Source: Ulva prolifera (taxonomy: Eukaryota > Chlorophyta > Ulvophyceae > Ulvales > Ulvaceae). From it: 64,000 nt of DNA. Positions 45,458 to 55,722 of this stretch are shown here, piece after piece (the first letter of the stretch is position 1; each line of letters begins with the position of its first letter). The stretch covers positions 5,033,658 through 5,097,657 of the forward strand of contig CM041196.1 in the NCBI GenBank assembly GCA_023078555.1, given 5' to 3'. The position numbers were made by a program, and so were the translations under genes. The notes under the pieces are model-generated. The model did no database searches. It was not told where the DNA came from and saw only the letters and a program-made list of their open reading frames with translations.

Positions 45458-46055
45458 GCTGTATCGTAAACGGCGTCTGATGGTGTGTGTCAGGTGGTGT
45501 AGACGTCTAGCAGAGTTGGCATGCACTAGGTGCAGTGGGTCAGGAGTACAAAACAATCGTAGGGATAGATCTGAACGTGATGGAGCATCGTTGGTGTCAT
45601 GAAACTTGGCGTTCATGTTAAGTGCATCGTTGTGCGCTACTGAGGACTGCAGCAATCATCCGAGTTCCTGATTCGCATGGACACCATCGCCACAGTTCCC
45701 GTACTCCATGTTGCCCTGTTCCCCGATCCTGTCCCGATTCAGGAAAAATCACAGCGACATGATGGTGATTTGCAGTCCACGTGCGGCTGATGAGCTTTTT
45801 GCTAGGTGCATCGCTGCTACTGCATACTGTATCGCGTCTTTGGCGCGAGAGTTTGATGCTGCTCCATCACGTAGTGCATGGGACTTAGGTATCGGACAGT
45901 GCCGGCAGCGTTGATCATTGAGTAATAGACGTAAAGTCGGTCAAGCCGGGTAGGCGATTGTGTTGGCAGGTGTATCTGTGCTGACCGCGTGGAGGAAGGC
46001 TTCAGCCCGCGGCATTGCAGGGACTAGCGTTGCAGGCCGAAGTCAACAGCTCCTC
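45458..46055. other. Intergenic region between aminopeptidase and ribophorin I
   Basis: Head-to-tail spacer holding the aminopeptidase 3' UTR and ribophorin I promoter. No ORF is supported. Confidence 0.5.
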
Positions 46056-49000
46056 ATGAACGGAATGAGCTTACTTCTTAGCCTGGCAGCTGCCGTGATC
46101 GGCTTGTGCAGCGCATCGGCCAAAGGCGTCGTGATCAAAGAGCTCTCCCGGGAGGTATGCATTCACTGCTTCCGTGCATCGTTACAACCAATGCTCGGCT
46201 ATAGCCTTACTGTTTGTCGCGCGCTGAGCTGCTGGCTGCAGGAAGAGACACTAAAATTCACACTTCAGCCCATGGACTGTGAACTGGGGCACCAGCACAT
46301 TGCAGCGGCACAGCAGGCTTCCCGCAGGCTTCTCGACGCATAGCAGGTGTCCTGTAATGACACTTTGGCAACTGATTTTGCAGATTAATCTCAAGCAGTA
46401 TGTTGCCAGGATGACAGAGCATTACACGTTCGAAGCACCCGTGTCTTCGGCCAACCTCTGCTTCCAATCGGCGCACCTCGGCAATGCATCATACCTGACA
46501 GTCCAGGTCGACATCGACAGCGAGCGGCTAGAGTACACGGCAGTCGATCTCCCTGGCCAGCCAGCCTCTGTCTCCTGTGTGTCAGTCTCAGTGCCCAACA
46601 AGTACGCTTCCCACACGCCCATGGCAGAGACGGACTTCGCTCTGGTAGCAGAAGCTGCATATTAACCGCCTTCGATCAAGCTGAACAAGCTCAGGTCGCG
46701 CGAACCTGATCGGAAGTCTGTTCATCACCCCGCATCTTGACTCAATTTCACGCCTTCACACAGCCAAGCACAAATGGATCCTCTTGAGCCCTGCATGTGT
46801 CTCACAGCCTACATGCATGCATACATACGTAACTGCGTGAGTGGATTTGTGTGTTGATTCCTTGCAACGGCTCGCTGCCCGGCCTCTGTCCTTTGTAACT
46901 ACATACGTGCATGGCTCGATGCCCGGCCTCTGTCCTTTGTAACCACATACGTGCATGGCGACTAGCATGCGCCACGCAGCAAATAGCTCATGGCACGGTG
47001 CAGGAGCGACTCCCTTCTCGCCACCATGGCCACCCTCAACCAGCAGATCCCATACCCCGCCACCATCCAGCAGATGGACCGCCAGTACGTCGAGTTCGCG
47101 GGCACCGCGCAGGCCCCGTCGCCGTACACCGTGCAGGCGCAGGAGACGACGGTGCTGACTGCGTCAGGCGACATCCTCGGGTACTCGCGGCCGTCGGGCG
47201 TGCAGGCGGCGGCCAAGGGTATGCGGGTGTCCTACTCTGCGACCGGGGCGACACAGCCGTGGGCCGCGCAGGAGATCCGGGTGCACTTCAAGAACCACCG
47301 GCCGTTCCTGCACATCATCAGCGTTGACCGCAGCATCACCGTGCGCACCTCCCCTCGCACCCTGCTCTCCTGCCTGCGCGCCCGCCGTCTGTGGATGCTC
47401 TGGTGAACGACTCGACTGTCGCATCGCCCGGATCGCCTGATACAGCGCTTCCTCTGCTGCCATCGCTAGCCAGTTCTGCCTAGACTACACAAGGAATTAG
47501 CTGTGATGAGCCTGTCAAACGCATGCCATCGATCCAGCCTGTTGAGTCCCGATTGGCGGTGTCGTACTCCAGCTGAGCTAGCTTGCCTGGAGAGTACTGC
47601 AATGCGAGACGCCTCCTTGTAGCGGCCTGCATATGAGCATGCTTCCAATGCCAACAGGCTCATATGAAACTGTGTCATCTACTCCTAGTGTGGCGTAGTT
47701 GCAGCTCCGTCCAGTGTGCCATGATCTCGGTGAGCCATCGGGCGATCGCACCCGCGTTCGCTGGCAGCCGGCGGGTATGGGGTCGTTGCAGAGCAGGCCT
47801 CTGCTTGAGTGTGAAGCGCACTCAGTCCGGCGCTATGTAGCTATGCTGCATCGCAAGTAGGCCCTCTCGGAGTGCCCCTGCAGCGCCCACGCTCCAGCAG
47901 GCGCTTGAGTGTGCATGCATGCTGCTGTGACCGCACGCGCGCATGCATGGCCGCGCAGACACCGCCGCGCGTGCCGTGCAGGTGTCTCACTGGGGCCGCA
48001 TCTACGTCACGGAAGACTACCACGTGCGTCACGCCGGCGCCGTCGTCACCGGCCGCTTCTCGCGCTGGAACGCGACGACCGTCGAGCGCGGAAACCGCCT
48101 CTACTCCGACGACAACCCCCACATCCAGCACCTCCAGGCATCGCTGCCGGCCGGCGCGCAGTACGTCATCTTCAAGGACGGCATCGGCCAGATCCTCACG
48201 ATGACGGCGACGGCGTCGGCGTTCGCGACGCGCGTGCGCCTCGAGCCGCGCTACCCCCTCTTTGGCGGCTGGCAGACGCGCTTCACTCTCGAGTACAGCC
48301 TGCCGCTCTCGAGCCTGATGCGTGGCGGCAGCGGCCGCCGTGAGCTGTCGTTCGTGCAGGCGCCGCTGCTGCAGGAGGTGCGCGTGCTGCGTGCTGTGGC
48401 AGTGCAGGCTGTGCCGTGCCCGGGTGATCGTCAACTTCCTGATGCACTGTGGCTGGCTGGCATGTCCGCTTCGACCCGCCGTTCCGCCCCTGCGTGCGAC
48501 TGGGATTAACTGGCCCCGCGTGGCTGCAGGACTTCCAGGCGGACGTCGTCACGACACGCGTCGCGGTGCCCGAGGGCTCCACCGCCGTGCGCGTTGACCC
48601 CGGCCGCCTCTCCGCGGACGTCTCCGAGGAGCGCACCTTCACGTACCTCGACACCGCGATCGGCCGCCCGACCAAGGTCATCACGACGCGGCGCATGACC
48701 GGCGACGACACGAGCGCCTTTGTGCACGTCTCGTACAAATTCTCGCCCCTCTTCGCGCTGCTCGAGCCCGCGCTGCTGTGCGCCGTGTTTGCGTTCCTGT
48801 TCGCGGCCGTGCTCGGGTGCTCGCGCCTCGACCTCACGCTCGTGCGTGGCGCCGCCTGGCGCGCACAGCAGGTGTGCCCCCACCGACCACCCACACTGTG
48901 TGCTGTATGCTGCGCGTTTGCGTGCATCACAACCTGCTGCGTTCCGACCAGATGCGCTGTACGTGCTGCACGTGATGCGGACTGTTATGCCTGATGCGCG

Positions 49001-50068
49001 AACGAGAGGCGCTGTGTGTCGCACGATGCGCTCCTCCGTTGTCTGCCAGTTCATGCTGCTCACATGTGGTGAGGCACATCTCGGGGTACCCCAACGTGCT
49101 CGCTGTTGAGCGGTGAGCATACACCGTTGAGGCATGTCAACTCCAGAGTGGTGCGTGTCGGATTCAGATTCTGAATGTCAGAGCTATGTCTGTGGTCCTA
49201 TGCGAGCCGCTGTGCCGCTCCCTCCCTTTTTGGCGCAAGTGAGCATGCAACGTGCCGGCCTTGCGCAATGTGGCATGGCCTTGCAGTGCCTGTGTGACCA
49301 CCGTGCCGCTATCGCGCCTCTGCGCTGAGCAGACTCTTGGGAGGGGCGCGGCTGCGCTTAGCAGACTCCTTGGAGGGGCGCGGCTGCGCTTATGGCCATA
49401 GCCGTGTCCGTCCGGTCGGCCGGGGGGTGATCGCGCAGCGCTCGTGTGCAGAGTGCCGCGCAGGCGCACGAGGTGCTGCTACGGATCGAGGGCGCAGGTG
49501 GCGCAGCACGCCGCGCTGCGGAAGCCGCTGCGGCGAGCCCTGGCAAGGACACCGCCGCCGCACTGGAGAAGAGTCTCCCCCCTATCTCAGAAGCCGTGAC
49601 AGTGCGCCCCCCCCCCCCCCCCCCCCCCCCCCCCTCTCCCAGTTGGAAGCATGCCATACTCCACAGATACGCATAGAGCGTATGACCTCTTCCTGAGTTA
49701 TTCGATATTGAGCCTCGTGGGCCAAGGCATCTGCATGGCAGCACGCCACACCAGGATCCTCTGTGTCAGGGTCCGTTTCCCCCGATCACCAGACCACTCG
49801 CGCATACAGTGCACACAAAGCCGTCCAAATTTCTGTATAATTGGGCGTGTGCCTGACTCTGATTGGCGGCCTGTTGAGATAGCGTGCTATGCAGGAGCTG
49901 GAGGGCATCGGCGCCCAGCAGGCGTCCGTGCTGGGCGCGCTGCACTCAGCGTACACTCGCCTCGCAGCAGAGGCGCGCAAGCCCTCCAAGGGCAAGGCCG
50001 GCGCGGAGCTGCCAGCGTTGCTAGCACAGGCCGAAGCCGCGCACAGCGCGGCGTTCAAGGGCCTGTAG
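46056..50068 (+). CDS. RPN1: Ribophorin I, oligosaccharyltransferase subunit 1
   Basis: Model join(46056..46154,46384..46601,47004..47340,47982..48377,48530..48871,49452..49601,49895..50068), 571 residues, all junctions in phase. Ribophorin I (OST1) is an ER type I membrane subunit of oligosaccharyltransferase that presents substrates for N-glycosylation. Signal peptide MNGMSLLLSLAAAVIGLCSA; luminal domain with YPATIQQMDRQYVEF, SPYTVQAQETTV, VHFKNHRPFLHI, then the family hallmark VSHWGRIYVTEDYHVRHAGA, GRFSRW, PRYPLFGGWQT (RYPLFGGW) and FTYLDTAIGRPTKV. A single TM segment (ALLCAVFAFLFAAVLG) starts near residue 440 and is followed by RLDLT, as in other ribophorins. The last two exons code the cytosolic helical tail (AQAHEVLLRI, AEAAAASPGKD, LEGIGAQQASVLGALHSAYT). 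Exon 6 ends at a GTGCGC donor directly followed by a 28-C run. A decayed copy of the 3' part lies at 61.6 kb. Confidence 0.92.
46869..46956 (+). repeat. 44-bp tandem pair in ribophorin I intron 2
   Basis: 46869-46912 and 46913-46956 share GGCTCG(C/A)TGCCCGGCCTCTGTCCTTTGTAA and CACATACGTGCAT-type ends, with two differences. The GCCCGGCCTCTGTCCT core also occurs at 25036-25060 (reverse) and 33049-33075 (reverse). Confidence 0.9.
49324..49387 (+). repeat. 32-bp tandem duplication in ribophorin I intron 5
   Basis: Units 49324-49355 and 49356-49387 share GGGGCGCGGCTGC and AGCAGACTC with three differences. It lies about 65-130 bp before exon 6. Confidence 0.85.
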
Positions 50069-51285
50069 CCTGTGCAGCGTGCTGTGCCGGCCACGCTGCG
50101 GCGGCAGAGCAGCGTGATGCGCGCGGCCGGCAGGGGGGTGCGCTACAGGGGGGAAGAGGATATGGGGGGGGGGGGGGTGGGGGAGGGCAGCTGATCCTCA
50201 GGCTGCTGCACTCCAACCTTGAGTGGCGGTAGAGACCCTGGGGCTCAACAAGTTTGTAGTTGCCGTGTGACCAGCCGATCGCCGTGTGACTGGCCACATC
50301 TGGGGCTGTGCCGACTGGTTTGATCTGGAGATTAGCAATTTCAGATTTCCATGAGACTCACCGATCGCCTGTGGGAGGCAGTGACAGGTTGTGACGCTGT
50401 GCAAAACTGCTGACTGTGCATGCTGCGCTCAATCCGGGCCAGCAGGGATGTGCAGGGGCAGCTTGCAGGCTGCTGTGGTCAGCACTGTGGCAGGTCGTGT
50501 GCTGCCCTGCCCTGTCGCGTTGGCATGCCTGGCCAGCAGGTGCAGGACTGAAGCCACCTCCAGCCCTCCTCCTGCAACAGTCTCCTGCCGCAGCCTGCCT
50601 TCGCCTGATGCCGCAGCTGCAGCCCTCTGCAGTCCTCGTGCTGCAAATAACAACGGCTCTCAGGCAGTACAAACAAGCGTGTCGCAGCACTGTCATGCAG
50701 CAGCGGCCACACGATGCAATGATCCCATGACGCATCATCTTGATGCGGGCTGCGCCCCGGCAGGGTCCGTGCCGACTCTGGGGAATTCGCGATCATGAGC
50801 GCGTCGGTAAGGTGCACTGAATGAATCTGTCAACAGAACACGTGTTCTGGCTGCACTTTTGCTGAGAGTGAGCGCTGCAGGCAGGCATCAGGTTTCTTGG
50901 CTGGCGCATCGCGGGAAGCTTGCACATGTGCATCCCTATAGTTGACAGACATGCCACCGGTGGTACCAGCCCGCGGCAGTGCAGTCCGTGGCCGCCTGGG
51001 CGCCGGCGCGTCGTGCGCCCGCGGGCCGTCATCAGTGCAGAAGATTGCGATAGACTGGAATCATCTCGAGAGATGTAGAGTGCACATGTCGCATGAGACC
51101 GGAAGGTGCACCCCGGGACTTCTGTAGCGACAGGCGCGCTAAGCCTCGTGCAGTGTTCGCGTCATAGACGGCACGATATCGATGCGAGCCTGACGCCGTT
51201 TGCGCGCACGAAACGGTGGTGAAATTCCACTAGGCGATCATGACACCCGCGCATGCGCATGCGCATGACGGGGTTCAATCGGCGT
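49495..51285 (+). repeat. Segmental duplication, source copy (ribophorin I 3' end plus flank)
   Basis: Exon 6, intron 6, exon 7 and about 1.2 kb of downstream sequence recur, diverged, at about 61605-63515 in the same orientation. Landmarks: CACTCAGCGTACACTCGCCT (49945 and 62108), CCCTCCAAGGGCAAGGCC (49982 and 62149), GCCGCCTGG.CGCCGGCGCGTC (50990 and 63158), GACGGCACGAT (51168 and 63371), the GCATGCGCAT cluster (51252 and 63483). Confidence 0.85.
49607..49634 (+). repeat. 28-base C run next to a splice donor
   Basis: An uninterrupted C tract beginning five bases after the GT of the exon 6 donor of ribophorin I (49602). It is missing from the duplicated copy near 61890. Confidence 0.9.
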
Positions 51286-51489
51286 GGGCTATTTACAGAC
51301 GCGTCTGTAATGTAATCGCGATCACACGAACATAACTCAAGGATGTATGATTTCGTATACTATTCAGGACACTTAAACCTGCATGTGCGCACGGCAGGCA
51401 AGCGTGCCATCCCGTCTCCGGTTTGCGAGCCAATTTGGCCTGTTCATGATCAACTTCAGTGTAGCTGATCAGACGGGGTGCAGGCCAGG

Positions 51490-52095
51490 CCACCTTGCCA
51501 ACCCCCAGGTCAATCAGCTCAGTGGCTTTTCTGGCTCTTGTAGGAGTTGCATGTGAAATGTTTTGGACTGGTGTGATCCATGTGTAGTGTAGTGCACCTC
51601 CGTAACAGCCTTGAAAATGGCAATTCCGGTTTTTTAGCTGACTGCAACTTGCAGCCCGCCCCTGCAACACCCCCAAGTGCATTCTCAGTGAGGTTGTGTT
51701 GTGGAAATTGGCAGCCTCGAGGGCAAACAGCCAACAGGCAGCTCGTCCAAAAATCGCCCGACCAGCACTTCACATGTACCTCATGTGATCTCCTGTTTGA
51801 ATCTGAGCCTCATTCCTTGCACACCAGCTCCGACAGCTATTCTGCGTGTGCTATCACCCCCGAACATGTGTGTGCTGCACCATTCTTTATGCGGAAAGTT
51901 GCTATGCACTCAGTGCAACAAACTGAGAGCGATCACCAGCGATTTTTTTGCGTGCCTCGCGAAACTGCGATCCACTGGTCAACAATGCTGTCGTGAAGTG
52001 CATGGCGCAGCGGTGTGGTGAGGTGTGCCGCATGACGCACGCTGCATGCGTGCTTCCAACACCCCGAGTTCGCCTGCAAAACGGTGCAGAGCCCA
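51490..52095 (+). repeat. About 600-bp dispersed repeat, copy A (interrupted by the LTR element)
   Basis: Matches 56235-56830 along its length in the same orientation with scattered substitutions. Shared strings include GGATCCATGTGT / TGATCCATGTGT, GAATCTGAGCCTCA, TTGCACACCAGCTCC, ACAGCTATTCTGCGTG and TTCCAACACCCCGAGTT. Copy A ends exactly where the LTR retrotransposon is inserted. A third fragment may lie at 55890-55960. Confidence 0.8.
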
Positions 52096-52100
52096 CGCAG

Positions 52101-52479
52101 TGTGACGACACACATGCATATATATGCATAATACAGAATATTCTGGAAGCCTCCAGAATGTCCCGTCAGTATGCAAGCTTGTGGCTGACAGCACGGGGCA
52201 CTGTCAACAGTGGTCGCCAGACCGTCTTGCGTCAGCAGGGCGGGCCATCTAGAAGCACGAGTCTAGAGATATCTAGAAGGAGTGCTTATGTCAGCCAAGC
52301 ATGCCTTACGCGATGGAAGACTCTGGTGTGTACGGGGAAAAGTGGGCTGAGCTAGCTCAGCACACTGTGGCAGGCCTAGGTGTCGTACACAGGCTGTCTT
52401 ATAGTATATAAACAGCTGGACCTTAAAGGGTAGACGACAGGTCTCTTCTTCCATGTCTCTTGACTTAACAGTCGTTACA
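52101..52479 (+). repeat. 5' LTR
   Basis: 379 bp, about 93-95% identical by eye to the 3' LTR (372 bp). The 5' LTR has small insertions (GCTA near 52351 and CCTAGG near 52375). A TATATAAACAG box at about 52405 is a plausible promoter element. Confidence 0.9.
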
Positions 52480-52480
52480 G

Positions 52481-52494
52481 TGGTATCGGTGAGC
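52481..52494 (+). promoter_or_regulatory. Primer-binding site of the LTR element
   Basis: TGGTATCGGTGAGC starts two bases after the LTR end. It shares TGGTATC with the 3' end complement of initiator tRNA-Met used by many plant retroelements, with mismatches after it. Confidence 0.65.
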
Positions 52495-52552
52495 TCCCGA
52501 ACCTATATCCTACAAGCTTTCACTCTTTGAATTACTCCGAATAGTTAACAGT

Positions 52553-52664
52553 ATGGCCGGCTCAAGTCGCCCTCAGCGTAAGCAGCAGCAGCAGCAAGCT
52601 GTAGAGCCTACGGTGGATACAGACGTCACTATGAGTGATCTTCCTGTTAGCCAACAGGGGGACG
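52553..52664 (+). pseudogene. gag-like N-terminal fragment
   Basis: The ATG at 52553 opens MAGSSRPQRKQQQQQAVEPT and continues to SQQGDV, then runs into the spacer and the antisense copy, where it degenerates into a Cys run and stops at 52783. The same fragment starts at 52803 on the minus strand. No capsid or zinc-knuckle region remains. Confidence 0.7.
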
Positions 52665-52901
52665 TTGACCTGAAGTGCCCCGACATAGTGACGTCCCCCT
52701 GTTGGCTAACAGGAAGATCACTCATAGTGACGTCTGTATCCACCGTAGGCTCTACAGCTTGCTGCTGCTGCTGCTTACGCTGAGGGCGACTTGAGCCGGC
52801 CATACTGTTAACTATTCGGAGTAATTCAAAGAGTGGAAGCGTGTAGGATATAGGTTCGGGAGCTCACCGATACCACTGTAACGACTGTTAAGTCAAGAGA
52901 C

Positions 52902-54590
52902 ATGGAAGAAGAGACCTGTCGTCTACCCTTTACGGTCCAGCTGCTTATATACTATAAGACAGCCTGTGTACGACACCTGCCACAGTGTGCTGATGTTGTG
53001 TGCGGGTCGCACACTTCTCAACGGGGGGGTGACGGTCGTCGTGTGCATATGAACGCAGTAACAGATATGGATCATGGCTTACCTCAAACGATCAAAGGCT
53101 ATTTAGGCAAAGATCTCTTCGCCCGTTGCCAACAGGGCTACGAGGCTATGCAGCGTGACAACAAGCTCAACAAGCCACGCTTTGATAAGCTGGACCTTGT
53201 GCGGAAAGACGATGGGCTATACTGGACTAAGAAAGACCAGTTGTACATTCCGAATGTAGATACATTACGGAGTGAGTGCGTAGACGCAACGCACTCGCCA
53301 CCGCACTGTTGCCACTATAGCATTGCACGCACGGCACGCAAGGTCCGAGAGGTGTTTCACTGGGAATGTTTCAGCAAAGACGTTGCTACATTCATCAAGA
53401 ATTGTGATTCTTGCCAGCGAGTGAAAGCATCGACTCAAAAGCCGCGAGGCTTGCTGAGTCGCTTGCCTGTTCCGAGTCGCAGATGGAAATCTGTGTCCAT
53501 GGACCTAATCACTGACCTGCCGCGTACGCAGAAAGGTCATGATACGATCGTGGTCTTTGTCGACCATCTGTCTAAGATGGTTCACTTGGCGCCATCCACA
53601 AAGACAGTCACGTCTTGTGGGCTTGTCCAGCTGTTCGAGGAACATGTCTGGAAGCTGCATGGTATACCAAGCGACATTGTATCCGATCGATACGTGCGAG
53701 TCCGGAGTGAATACTGGCAGCTGATATGTGAACACTTCGGCATCGAACACAACAAGACATCCAGTCATCATCCGCAGTCGGATGGCCAGACAGAGAATGC
53801 TGATGGGTTCTTAGAAGATACCTTGCGGCACTTTGTGAATGGCACCCAGACGAGCTGGGACGCGCTATTGCCAGTCGCTGAGTTTGCGATGAACAATGCA
53901 TTCAACAGCACGATCGACAACACGCCGTTCATGCTGAACTACGGACAGAATCCGGACACTCCTGTCGCTCTGTATCATCGAAAGGCAAATCCAGCGGTGA
54001 ACAGCTTCGTCGGTAAGTGGTCAGAACAACTGCAGCATGCAAAGACTTGCATAGCGACAGCTCAGGCTAGACAGAAAGCCGCGGCTGACCGTCGGAGGAG
54101 GCCAGCAGAGCCGCTTGAGGTGGGAGATCAAGTACTGATCAACATCAAGAATTTTCGCATAGAGAAGGGGCTTAAGCTTAAGCTCGCGCCACGATGGCTT
54201 GGACCGTTTCGTATCACGGAGGTCATAGGCACGCACAGACTCAGTTTCAGATTGCATTTGCCTGCACCCTTGCACAGGAAGCACAACGTGTTTCATGTGT
54301 CGTCACTGTTAAGTTTCCACAGCGATGGGACCTATCAGCCACCAGTCATTCCCGAGGTTTCGGAAGATGAGCTGCAGTGGGCAGTGGATTACATCTCTCC
54401 AGAGAGACCAGAGACGCTCCACGACGACATGTCGCGACAGTACAAGGTGCACTGGGTCGGAGGTGGATATGGCTGGCATGACGCCATGCTGGTGCACGAG
54501 TGCGAGTCGCACATATGGGAGTTCTGGCGTAGCCGCGCTGAGACACCTCCCGATGACGCTTTTCCGTTAGGATTGGACGAACTGTCTTAG
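52902..54590 (+). CDS. Retrotransposon integrase polyprotein fragment with degenerate chromodomain
   Basis: A 562-codon open frame. The first about 35 codons lie inside the inverted LTR arm, so authentic polyprotein begins near 53010. Order: a linker with DGLYWTKKDQLYIPN; an HHCC zinc domain (HSPPHCCHYSIARTARKV, CDSCQRVK); the integrase core with MDLITDLP (first Asp), SDRYVRVRSEYW (second Asp, but the usual SDRGxxFxSxFW is altered), HHPQSDGQTE (Glu); a GPY/F module (LAPRWLGPFRI); and a C-terminal chromodomain-like stretch (YKVHWVGGGYGWHDAMLV, EFWRSR). Chromodomain-bearing Ty3/gypsy elements (chromoviruses) are typical of plants, algae and fungi. With no reverse transcriptase it could move only in trans. 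Confidence 0.85.
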   Translation: MEEETCRLPFTVQLLIYYKTACVRHLPQCADVVCGSHTSQRGGDGRRVHMNAVTDMDHGLPQTIKGYLGKDLFARCQQGYEAMQRDNKLNKPRFDKLDLVRKDDGLYWTKKDQLYIPNVDTLRSECVDATHSPPHCCHYSIARTARKVREVFHWECFSKDVATFIKNCDSCQRVKASTQKPRGLLSRLPVPSRRWKSVSMDLITDLPRTQKGHDTIVVFVDHLSKMVHLAPSTKTVTSCGLVQLFEEHVWKLHGIPSDIVSDRYVRVRSEYWQLICEHFGIEHNKTSSHHPQSDGQTENADGFLEDTLRHFVNGTQTSWDALLPVAEFAMNNAFNSTIDNTPFMLNYGQNPDTPVALYHRKANPAVNSFVGKWSEQLQHAKTCIATAQARQKAAADRRRRPAEPLEVGDQVLINIKNFRIEKGLKLKLAPRWLGPFRITEVIGTHRLSFRLHLPAPLHRKHNVFHVSSLLSFHSDGTYQPPVIPEVSEDELQWAVDYISPERPETLHDDMSRQYKVHWVGGGYGWHDAMLVHECESHIWEFWRSRAETPPDDAFPLGLDELS

Positions 54591-54625
54591 TTGCTTGAGG
54601 GCAAGCAAGCCTAACGGGGGAGTAC

Positions 54626-54997
54626 TGTGACGATACGTCATATGCATAGATATGCATGACATAAAATATTCTGGAAGCCTCCGGAATTTCCCGTCAGCAT
54701 GCAAGCTTGTGGCTGACAGCACGCGGCACTGTCAACAGTGGTCGCCAGACCGTCTTGCTTCAGCAGGGCGGGCCATCTAGAAGCACGAGTGTAGAGATAT
54801 CTAGAAGGAGTGCTTATGTCAGCCAAGCATGGCTTACGCGATGGAAGACTCTGGTGTGTACGGGGAACAGTGGGCTGAGCTCAGCACACTGTGGCAGGTG
54901 TCGTACACAGGCTGTCTCATAGTTTATAAGCAGCTGGACCTTAAAGGGTAGACGACAGGTCTCATCTTCTATGTCTCTTGACTTAACAGTCGTTATA
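54626..54997 (+). repeat. 3' LTR
   Basis: 372 bp, starts TGTGACGATACG after the purine tract AACGGGGGAGTAC and ends GTTATA before the CGCAG target duplication. It lacks the two short insertions seen in the 5' LTR. The inverted arm B agrees with this version at the CCTAGG site. Confidence 0.9.
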
Positions 54998-55688
54998 CGC
55001 AGCGGGTTTGCGGCATGACATCGCTGCCTATATGATTACCTCACTCGGCTCATCGGTTCATGATCAGCTTCAGCTTTCTGTATCAACAACTTGTTGAACG
55101 TGACTCGTGGCCACATGTATTTACATTCGTGTGCATAGAGCATGTTGCTACAGTAGCTGCAAGCAGAGCTTGGAATCAGCTATGCGTGCACACGGGCACT
55201 CTCCAGCCAATATTGTATGTGTACATAGCAAAAGCGTAGACAGGTACAGGCTGACGCAGTACAAGAATCTCTTGAGCCAAGTCTTTACAAAAGAGTGAAC
55301 GGGAGAAAACAAACACTTGAGCCAAGTTTGTTCACCATTTACAGTGGTACAAGGCAAGCAAACAGTTTGACCGGCAGGACTCGAAGGCACCGCAGCTGCA
55401 CACAGCTTGGTATTGTTATCTTTGTCCAGCAGTCCAGCATGCAACAGATGTCCCAGCTGGAATATCCGAGCCGCACAGACTCGTCTCTCCAGGCATATAT
55501 CATGGAGGTATAGGCAACCCCGGCCGCCCGCAGCTGGCCGGCACCTCAGCTTCACACTGCGATCGACCTCGAGGTAGCTACCTGTGCACCGCTTCAGGCA
55601 TTTGATGACAGGGTGAACCGAACGGCAGCAACCAGATGCACCATGGTGTCAGAAGAGTGAACAGGTCAAAGGTACAAAATGCAATAAT

Positions 55689-55722
55689 CATATGGATCGG
55701 CTTGATCAAGCCGATCCATATG
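55689..55722. repeat. Perfect 34-bp palindrome
   Basis: CATATGGATCGGCTTGA is followed immediately by its exact reverse complement, centred on TGATCA. There is no spacer. Confidence 0.97.

Larger units (their letters stand above)
52357..52993. repeat. Near-perfect inverted repeat, arms of about 300 bp
   Basis: Arm A (52357-52665) runs from the LTR 3' part through the PBS to the gag start. Arm B (52691-52993) is its reverse complement. The spacer is about 25 bp (TGACCTGAAGTGCCCCGACATAG). Differences are few: the CCTAGG insertion in arm A, a few substitutions near TATATAAACAG and TCCTACAAGCTTTCAC. A transcript would fold into a long hairpin. Confidence 0.92.
52101..54997 (+). mobile_element. 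Ty3/gypsy-type LTR retrotransposon, internally deleted, with fold-back 5' half
   Basis: The element is bounded by LTRs at 52101-52479 and 54626-54997, each beginning TGTGACGA and ending GTTACA / GTTATA. It has a perfect 5-bp target-site duplication, CGCAG (52096-52100 and 54998-55002). A primer-binding site TGGTATCGGTGAGC follows the 5' LTR, resembling initiator-tRNA-Met type sites, and a purine tract GGGGGAG precedes the 3' LTR. Inside are the start of a gag-like ORF, then an inverted copy of the same gag start, PBS and LTR end, then an integrase-coding ORF. Protease, reverse transcriptase and RNase H are absent, so the element is not autonomous. Flanking duplication plus paired LTRs show it integrated as one unit into the copy A repeat. 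Confidence 0.9.

Noticed and set aside
46869..46956. CRISPR-like direct repeats
   Set aside because: Only two adjacent 44-bp units with no spacers, inside a eukaryotic intron. No array of regularly spaced repeats exists in the window.
48506..49135. 209-codon minus ORF over ribophorin I exon 5
   Set aside because: Antisense shadow; the plus exon matches the ribophorin TM region.
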